DNA of 64,000 nt, taken from positions 1 to 64,000 of the forward strand of contig JAUCBJ010007129.1 in the NCBI GenBank assembly GCA_032718475.1, in the 5' to 3' direction. The position numbers and the translations under genes are program-made. Source of the stretch: Nemertoderma westbladi. Its lineage: Eukaryota > Xenacoelomorpha > Nemertodermatida > Nemertodermatidae. Each line of letters begins with the position of its first letter. The stretch's first letter is position 1. Positions 56,993 through 64,000 of this stretch are shown here, piece after piece. Below the pieces are notes generated by a model. The model saw nothing but the letters and a program-made list of their open reading frames with translations, did no database searches and had not been told where the DNA came from.

Positions 56993-58903
56993 TTATAAAG
57001 TTGGGTTCTCGCCGTTGGAACGGAAGACCAATCTCATATCTACCTTGATCTTTAAGAAAACGGGTAGTCGTTTCCTGAATCTGCTTGGCTCTTTCCTCCT
57101 CGACAGATAGGCCTTATCGTAGGAGTTAGGGTCTACGGCATCTTGAGTAAATAATCTTACGGCGTGTTCATCACGAATCTTATCGTGGTATCGATCTATC
57201 ACCTCATTTATTTCGTCGTTGTAGTCGAATTGTCCGCCATGATTGATGAGATGGCACAGGTTCACTTGGTTTCGCCAAGTTTCATTTTGGGTGAGGAGGT
57301 CGATTGTATTTTCCTCATCAAACAATTGGTTAATATCGTCATTATCTGAGGAGTAGGGTGTTCCCTCAGTTGTGGTCTCTCCCTCACTGATTTCTTCTCC
57401 CCATTCACTCACCTGATGTACTTGGTCGTTAGGTAATCTTTCCATGAGTGTTCTACGGGAAGGTCCAGTGAAGTACCAACCTAATCTCGTTTTTCCCACA
57501 TAGGTTTGTAATGGTTGTGGTCGAGCAGGCCGTTTTTCCAATTTCTCTAGTGCCTCATGCGCATTTTGGCCGATCAATATCTGTACCCCTGGGTAGTCGG
57601 TGTTGAATCTAGGGATATCATGCTGCTGGGTAAAATCGTCTTCATCCCAGTTGTAAGATTCTACTTGGCTGGTAGCAAAGTTCTTTATCGCCACCATTTT
57701 TACTGACCTTATGCTATGTTCTCCTAGTTCATCCTGGGGAGTGGACAACGCGCCAACATAGTAGTCTGTAGCTACTGTGGATTTCCAAACCTGCATAATT
57801 CCTGAAAGGTTCAACTTAGTTTGGAACTTGGGTTGTCCAGCAAAGATGTCTTTGGCTAGTTCTTTGTTGATAAATGTTCCTGTGCTGCCGGAGTCCAGGA
57901 GGGCGTTTACTATAAAACTCTTACCTGGCCCATGGACTCTCAGCTGAACTACTGGGAATTCCCGAATTCTGACGTTGGAAGTTGGCGCTGTCCAAGATGA
58001 TTGTCGGTCCGGAATAGTCGATTGGACTTCATTATCGGTTTCAGTCTCATACGTAAGCGCTCGATACACTGCGGTGTTTATCATATAACAGGATTCGTTT
58101 TCGTCGGAGAATTCGTCCGTGTAAAATCCTTCCATCTCAGAGCTGTGGTCAGTGTCGTTCACATCACTGAATTGGACATGTAGTTCGGACTCACTTACCT
58201 GATTCGTGCTGGTTCTTTCAAATTCTGTGTGCAGCAAGATATGATGTTTCGCGCCGCACTTAGCACACCTCGCGTCGGAGAAACAGGTTCGCCGTTGGTG
58301 TCCTTGTCTGAGACAATTATAACACAACCGCTTATCCCACATGACATCACGTCTATCCTTTAGGGATTTCTTCAAGAATTCATCACATCCACTTAAACGA
58401 TGGGGCCCGTCGCACAATGCACATTTGGGTTTGATGTTACTTACTTTAACTTGTGTGGTGTTCTGCACACTTGTTCTTTCCTCGGGCTTTCTTCCATGAA
58501 TTCTCTTAGGAGACGTAGGAGGAGTTTTTGTTACCTGTTCTCTCCTGTCACTGTTTCGAGACTTAGATTTACTTACGTCTTTCGGTGTTTTGTTGACATA
58601 GTAAGATCTTTCGGTGTCTTTCCCGCTGTTCTCCTCGTGGGAGGTTTGGCTTTCGCCGTCGTCTGTACAACACACTGGTGTTACCTTTCTCCTAGAAACG
58701 GGTTTTTCACTCACCTTATTTTCCGGTGTCTTCTCTCGGGACTGCTTTAGGAGCTGTAATCTTACCTCTCCATTTAAGAATGATATGAGATCAGCCATGG
58801 TAGGGTCTCTTTGTTGCTGGTCCATCATATAGAGCCCTCTTTTGTCCCAACGCGTACCTACTCCACCCTTCGGCAAAGTAGATGCCACAGCTCCAACAAC
58901 CAT
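56993..58903 (-). CDS. Gag C-terminus and aspartic protease of copy B
   Basis: 636 codons. In order: the end of the gag core; a KTPENKVSEKPVSRRK linker; cysteine motifs CALCDGPHRLSGC, CYNCLRQGHQRRTC (CCHC) and CAKCGAKHH; then protease NALLDSGSTGTFI; and a conserved VGWYFTGPS-type sequence after it. It then runs toward RT until a frameshift. Copy A has the same layout to VSEWEE. Normally gag-protease-RT would be one polyprotein in this family. Confidence 0.82.
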   Translation of the reverse strand: MVVGAVASTLPKGGVGTRWDKRGLYMMDQQQRDPTMADLISFLNGEVRLQLLKQSREKTPENKVSEKPVSRRKVTPVCCTDDGESQTSHEENSGKDTERSYYVNKTPKDVSKSKSRNSDRREQVTKTPPTSPKRIHGRKPEERTSVQNTTQVKVSNIKPKCALCDGPHRLSGCDEFLKKSLKDRRDVMWDKRLCYNCLRQGHQRRTCFSDARCAKCGAKHHILLHTEFERTSTNQVSESELHVQFSDVNDTDHSSEMEGFYTDEFSDENESCYMINTAVYRALTYETETDNEVQSTIPDRQSSWTAPTSNVRIREFPVVQLRVHGPGKSFIVNALLDSGSTGTFINKELAKDIFAGQPKFQTKLNLSGIMQVWKSTVATDYYVGALSTPQDELGEHSIRSVKMVAIKNFATSQVESYNWDEDDFTQQHDIPRFNTDYPGVQILIGQNAHEALEKLEKRPARPQPLQTYVGKTRLGWYFTGPSRRTLMERLPNDQVHQVSEWGEEISEGETTTEGTPYSSDNDDINQLFDEENTIDLLTQNETWRNQVNLCHLINHGGQFDYNDEINEVIDRYHDKIRDEHAVRLFTQDAVDPNSYDKAYLSRRKEPSRFRKRLPVFLKIKVDMRLVFRSNGENPTL

Positions 58904-58990
58904 AGAACTCTGATGTTCATGAGACTTACCTAGCCAATCTAACTGTCTACAGATCTCCTGGATCTCATCGGAAAATTCTATAATCCCATT

Positions 58991-61659
58991 CTAAAATCCA
59001 TCTGGATGTCCAATAAACTTTAACGCCATTAACTTGGGAGGTCCTTCCAAGCACTCGATGAGGAATCTAAGTTTCTCTCCGTGGGATAGTACGGAACTCT
59101 GTATGTTATCTTTATAATATTCATTAAAAGGTAACCATTTCATCTCATCTCTGTTGAACTTAACGATCTCTCCCACCTTTACCGCTTGACGGGCTTCGGT
59201 TCTAGCCATTTGACGTGTAAAACTTTCTTGGGCCATTGTATTATTTAATATCGAGTTATCGGTATATAAATTTCTCGGATTATGATCAGGTCTATATGGA
59301 ATATCATTATCAACGGGTTTATAATTATCCTTAACAGGGTTTACTATAGGAGTTTCTACTTCACTAGCAGTATAGATGCGCGTAGTCTCCACACCTTGCG
59401 CATGAAATACTTCCAAACCACACCTTGAAACCACAGCATGAAATACTTCAGACCTAACAGGTTGACACATTGTTACAGGGGGTGGTGGTATACCCTTTCG
59501 TATATTTACTAACTTATCGCGTTCTAACGCGATGCTCTGCTGTACTTCTTGTAACTCTAACCTACCCTCTCTTACTGTTCCCTTTAACTGCTGAACAGTC
59601 CCTTCCATCTCTCGGACCTGCTGGGAGGAACGCAAGCGCTGTTCCTCCAATTGTCCGAGCAGGAGATCCATCCCCCGCCGTCCCTCATCCACCCACTCTA
59701 CCGCCGAAGCGGGAGCCGCCAACATTGTAGCGGGTAGACAAGAGATGACGGGCGACAAATCATTGATGTCTCGCTCGGCGTCCAGGACTGGGACTGATTC
59801 AGGGGCTATTCTACTGGGCACAGGTAGTTTAGTACTGTGCAAAGGGAATTTAGAGTTAGGTTCTGGAAGTACAGGGGTCTCTATCACAGAGGGGGTGGCT
59901 TCGAGAACAGGCCTAATTATTTCCTGCTCATATACTATAGTAGGGAGTCTTTCTACTCTATTAATTTGGTCTGTGGGTTCTATACTACCTAAGTCTACAC
60001 TAGCTAGTTGCCTTCTCACAGCTGGGGGCAAATTAAGCAATTTCTGCCAGTGCAGCACCCTTCTACATCTGCTGGAACGAGATTTATTTCCTCTACCTTC
60101 CGGATCTGTTGTATCGCCTTCATCAGAGGATGTAAATCCATGTCTCTTGGGAGTAGATCGACTTATCATCTGCATCTGAGAAGCTGTTCTCTGTTTATTT
60201 AAGTAGTCTTGCTTCTCTTGAAGATTTTCCAACTCTAGTTGGTCTGTCTCTTCAGATGCCCTCTGTTCTGCTGCTGCCACTGCCTCTGCCGCCTTTCATT
60301 AAAACTTCTGCAGCTGCCGCTGTCGCTTTTCTTTCTGCTTCTGCAGCTGTGGCTGTCGCTTTTCTTTCCGCTTCTGCCGCCTTTCTTTCCACTTCTGCAG
60401 CTGTCGCTGTCGCTTTTCTTTCCGCTTCTACCGTCGCTGCTGCCGCCTTTCTTTCAGCTTCTGCAGCTGCCGATGCCGCTGCCTTTCTGTTTTCTATCTG
60501 TTTTTTCTTTAGCTGCTCTTCTTGGACTCTAGCGATGAGGATGCTTTCATCAAATTTAGCGTGCTCCGTGGCTAACATTTCCGCATCTAATGAGTCTTAC
60601 ACAAATTTGGCACCCTCACTATTAGGGTGAAGTCCAGCTAGCCTTCTCCTTAACTCTTTGTCACCTATAAATCGTTGATAGTCCGACAGATAGATGTCAT
60701 TGGCGTCCTTCTTCTGAGGTTTCTCTGATGTAACTTCGCTTTCCACCTGAGACAAGGTAGCGTCTGTTGATTCTCCGTGGGTCGCGCGCTCAGTTAGCTG
60801 AATTTTCCATTGTGTCGTTCCTTGGACTTTAAGACTCACCTGTTGGAACCAAGTCTTTATGGCAACTTGCAACGACGTGTCTTGGCTTCTCTTCGAGGCT
60901 TCCTCAAAGGCGGAAAGGATTTGTCTGATCCTTAAGATTCGTTCTCGAACTTGATAAAGCAGCTATCCCTGCTCTTGAGGTCCTTGACGTTGTTGACACA
61001 GGTGTTCCTCTAAGCGCTCCAAAGAGCTGAAGAATCCCTGTACATATCCTGCTGCCGACCTCTTCCACACAGCTGGATCTCGAGTATCCTTTACTACTCC
61101 CATCCTGTATAAGTCCTCCCAGGCAGCTTCCGATAAGTTAAACGGGAGTCCGGGTCCGGGGAAGTTCCATTGCGTCTCGACAATAGACTTCAGTTCCTCC
61201 ATTGTGTATCCCGCATAACTATCCTTGGTCGATCGCTTACTTCTCGCCCAATCGATTTGATGCTCCTCCACCACGATCAATACTCTAGTGAGTACGGCTT
61301 CAGGAAGAATTAGAAGTGGATCCGAATAAACCGCTTCTGCCATCCTTGCTCCGATTTCGGGTGTCAACTCTAGTGTCTGAACTACTGGAGTTATCTGGCT
61401 GTTGAGAAATAAGTTCTCGGTTCGGGTGTTGCTGCTGTTTACCAGCTGCCTCTTGGTCCCGCTTGACTTGAGCCCTAGTGCCTATGGTAGACCTTTGGTG
61501 CTTTACTAGCCTAGGGTCTGATACTACTACTGTAGGGATGACCTTTCTTACATTAGGAGCGGACTTGGACTTTTGTCTCAGATGTTCTGCACTCCTGTCT
61601 GAGTCGCTGACTGTTCTTTCTAGGAGACTATCTGACAGAGTTTGCTTTGTGTCAGCCAT
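58991..61659 (-). pseudogene. Gag N-terminal part of copy B, frame-shifted
   Basis: Pieces: 61300-61659 (from ATG, MADTKQTLSDSLL), 60963-61367, 60597-60872, 60252-60578 and 58991-60280. They carry coiled coil, alanine-rich AERKATATAAEVE repeats and the DUF1759-like FNRDEMKWLPFNEYYKD segment. The last piece ends at HPDGF just before the deletion that removes about 20 codons still present in A. A small duplication (EVFHA twice near 59395-59450) is also present. A gag gene broken by several indels. Confidence 0.75.
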
Positions 61660-62019
61660 GTTTGACTGTACAGTTGAATGCCTACTACTATAATGACAGT
61701 TAAAGCAAGTCTAGTAATTCAGTATCCACTGTAAGCCTAGTAATTAATTACCGATACCGTTACTCAGTGTAACGTGATATATATACAATATATTAAAATA
61801 CCGGTATACACTTATGGTATATATAAGTATTATTATAGACCAGGATTAGTTACAAAATACCGGTATATAATTTCAGCTTAAATTTATCGAAATAAATATA
61901 ATAAGCCTATCGTAAATACCGGTAATGTCAATTATTTTATAATGACTGAATTTCTGAATTTTAGGGTTACTTTCCTTTACTTTATTACTGTTATCAAGCA
62001 GTAGTCCAACTGATATTAA
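61660..62019 (-). promoter_or_regulatory. Remaining leader of copy B
   Basis: Matches A 39108-39727 with one unit of the ~120-bp repeat. It ends at ACTGATATTAA, where A continues and B changes to a foldback element. No gene. Confidence 0.6.
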
Positions 62020-62406
62020 CCCATTAAGTCCTAAGGTCTACATTTGTAGACCCATGCAATATGGTGCTCTCAATTAAAAGCTGTACCAATTTATTTAGTA
62101 TTTTCACTATAAATCAGACTTAGAGGCATGGGAGTACTATTTAAAGTAAATTTTAGCCCTCATGTTCGCAATACTAACATCTGACAAAAGCTCAATTTTA
62201 GTGAATTTATGCAAAAAGAGTACGAGTCAATTCAACTCTAATTTTAGGACGAAAGTTGCCTCATGTGACTTGGAGATGCAAATATTATCATCCCTGATAA
62301 TTTCTGAACATATAAATGAATTATGAAGCTCCCAACAACATGTAATTAGAATTCGTGATGTCCTGAATGAGCAAGTCTACAAATGTAGACCTTAGGACTT
62401 AAGGGG
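62020..62406. mobile_element. 387-bp foldback element with 32-bp inverted ends
   Basis: Left end CCCATTAAGTCCTAAGGTCT and right end (reverse complement) CCCCTTAAGTCCTAAGGTCT match over 32 bp with one or two mismatches. GTCTACATTTGTAGAC inside each end is itself palindromic. TTAA precedes the left end (62016-62019), as for piggyBac-like elements; the right flank is TACA, not TTAA. No ORF. Confidence 0.7.
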
Positions 62407-62880
62407 TACAAATATCACTGAAATTACTGTAGTACAGTATATACTGTAATTTCAGAAGACATTTCATACAGGAATATGGATACAGGATACAGGGGCTCAT
62501 AATTTCACCCGACATAGAGTAGGTACTGTACAGTGTACAGTCGGGCACTTTGTCAATATTGACATGTTGTCAATATTGACATGTTCCATGTCAAAATTGA
62601 CATGATGTCAATATTGACATGTTTTGATCATAAATTTTTTAAATATTGTGATTTGAAAAGTAGAAAATGTTTTTTTGTAAAGAGAATATCTATTTTAATT
62701 AAAATATTGTTGAATCCAACCAATGTATATTGTTGTTTGTAATAATTTTAATGATATGTTTTATTGCATGTCAATATTGACATCTAATGTCAATATTGAC
62801 ATGAACGCTGGGTTCTTATGTTCATTTCAACCCCACCAAATCTATTTAGAGGCCTTCAAGCAGTCAAATAGCATCACAAA
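62407..62880. other. Unassigned AT-rich DNA with short palindromes
   Basis: No gene is supportable. TGTCAATATTGACA palindromes recur here (62551-62620, 62769-62801), annotated separately. Confidence 0.4.
62551..62801. repeat. 14-bp palindrome TGTCAATATTGACA, five copies plus one variant
   Basis: Copies at 62551-62564, 62568-62581, 62607-62620, 62769-62782 and 62788-62801; 62589-62602 differs by one base. Spacing of clustered copies is 17-21 bp. Could be a repeated binding site or a short satellite. Confidence 0.6.
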
Positions 62881-63665
62881 TACTGAAACGAGCTGTCAAA
62901 ACGCTTTAGTTAGAGACATTCTGGCTGCATTTTAAATACTGAAAAGAGCTTTTGAAACTATTCAGGCCTTTGCGCAGCATATTAAATACTAGAAAAGAGC
63001 CACTAAAACTGTTCAGAGTCCTTTGTGCAGCATGATAAATGCTGAAAAGTGCTGTTGAAATTGTTCAGAGGGTATCATGTATCATGAGAAAAACTGAAAA
63101 GAACTGATAAAACTGCCCAGGGGCCTTCGCACAGTTTGAAAAATACATAAAAGATCTCTCAAAGCTGCTCAGAGACCTTTGTGCAGCATGATAAACGCTG
63201 AAAAAAGATTTTGAAATGAAACTATTCAGAACTTTGTGCAGCATGATAAAAGCTGAAAAGAGCTGTTGAAACTGTTCAGGGGTCTTCGAGCAGCTTGAGA
63301 AAGACTGAAAATAACTTTTGAAACTTTCAGGCCTTCGCAGAGAAGGTGAAATACTGAAAAGAGTTGATAAAACTGTTCACAGAGTTCTTCATGCAGCATG
63401 ATAAATGCTGAAAATAAACAGTTGAAATTGTTCACATGGCTTTGTGCAACATGAGAAAAGCTGAAAATTGCTGTTGAAAGTTATAAAACTGTTCAAAGTC
63501 CTTCATGCAGCATAAATGCTAAAAAATAATATTTGAAGTTGTTCAGAGGGCTTTGTGCAATATGAGAATGCTGAAAATAGCTGTTGAAACTGTTCGGATG
63601 CCTTCGTGCAGCATGATAAATGCTGAAAAGGGCTGTTGAAACTGCTAAAAGGCCTTCATGCAGCA
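62880..63665. repeat. Degenerate ~60-bp minisatellite
   Basis: About a dozen diverged units of the type GCAGCATGATAAATGCTGAA followed by AAGAGCTGTTGAAACTGTTC. ORFs across it are not convincing. Confidence 0.65.
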
Positions 63666-63666
63666 T

Positions 63667-64000
63667 GATGCATGTGTCTGCACCACTGTCTGCACCACTG
63701 TCTGCACCAGTGTCTGCACCACTGTCTGCACCAGGTGTCTGCACCACTGTCTGCACCAGTGTCCGCACCACTGTCTGCACCACTGTTTGCACCACTGTCT
63801 GCACCAATGTCTGCACCCGTGTCTGCACCACTGTCTACACCAGTGTCTGCACCAGGTGTCTGCATCACTGTCTGCATCACTGTCTGCACCACTGCCTGCA
63901 CCACTGTCTGCACCAGGTGTCTGCACCACTGTCTGCACCATTGTCTGCACCAGTGTCCGCACCACTGTCTGCACCAGTGTCTGCACCAGTGTCTGCACCA
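63667..64000. repeat. 12-bp minisatellite running off the window
   Basis: The unit CTGTCTGCACCA with small variants repeats to the window end. Because 12 is a multiple of three, several frames stay open (VQTVVQT-type on minus). The array continues beyond 64000. Confidence 0.85.

Larger units (their letters stand above)
46256..62019 (-). mobile_element. Copy B: BEL/Pao element with full ORF set, 5'-truncated
   Basis: On the minus strand it has a partial leader, gag, protease, RT, RNase H, integrase, ORF3 and the 3' LTR. Homology to copy A ends at 62019, inside the leader, at a TTAA next to a foldback element. The 5' LTR is therefore missing. It is the same family as A and C. Frameshifts, stops and a palindrome break several genes. 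Confidence 0.88.

Noticed and set aside
63493-64000. Open frames across the 12-bp repeat (VQTVVQT peptides)
   Set aside because: Same reason: minisatellite with unit length divisible by three.

Overview
The window is a transposon-packed stretch of a metazoan genome, probably a non-mammalian invertebrate. BEL/Pao LTR retrotransposons, known only from animals, fill most of it, alongside pieces of a LINE, a Penelope-like element, foldback DNA elements and minisatellites. No ordinary host gene could be supported and the species cannot be named. Several long open frames have no ATG at their nominal left edge, so their starts are uncertain. Most long ORFs are retroelement genes, many broken.

Layout. 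1-2260: leader and LTR of a truncated minus-strand BEL/Pao copy (element C). 2261-5776: unassigned DNA with a tRNA-like sequence, a 17-bp perfect inverted repeat, a 5'-truncated LINE and a 24-bp minisatellite. 5777-28685: a 22.9-kb plus-strand BEL/Pao element (element 1) with 1.9-kb LTRs, a gag ORF, a partly duplicated gag-protease-RT-RNase H ORF, a broken integrase and a large third ORF. 28686-30112: a 293-bp foldback element, then the start of an older LTR element (D) with a primer-binding-site-like sequence. 30113-42441: minus-strand BEL/Pao copy A, complete to both LTRs and flanked by the 5-bp duplication AGGGG, but with pol and the middle of ORF3 deleted. 42442-46255: element D resumes (gag-like ORF, Asn-rich and poly-G repeats) and is itself interrupted by a 1.1-kb Penelope-like fragment. 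46256-62019: minus-strand copy B, a sibling of A that keeps RT, RNase H, integrase and a full-length though broken ORF3, and is cut off at its 5' end. 62020-64000: a 387-bp foldback element, short palindromes and two minisatellites.

How the genes fit together. Gag, aspartic protease, RT, RNase H and integrase are the usual BEL/Pao set. The notable point is a third gene downstream of integrase, of about 1000-1400 codons. It is present in two clearly different BEL/Pao lineages (element 1, and A/B). The two proteins are diverged but align in the same order over most of their length, sharing an N-terminal C-x2-C...C-x2-H motif and a string of conserved blocks. I recognise no known family in it. 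It lies where an env gene would lie but shows no signal peptide or membrane segment. This is the best candidate for an undescribed system here. Element 1 also carries a 17-nt motif repeated eight times in two reading frames and in non-coding DNA, plus three leader hairpins, both suggesting cis-acting RNA or DNA signals.
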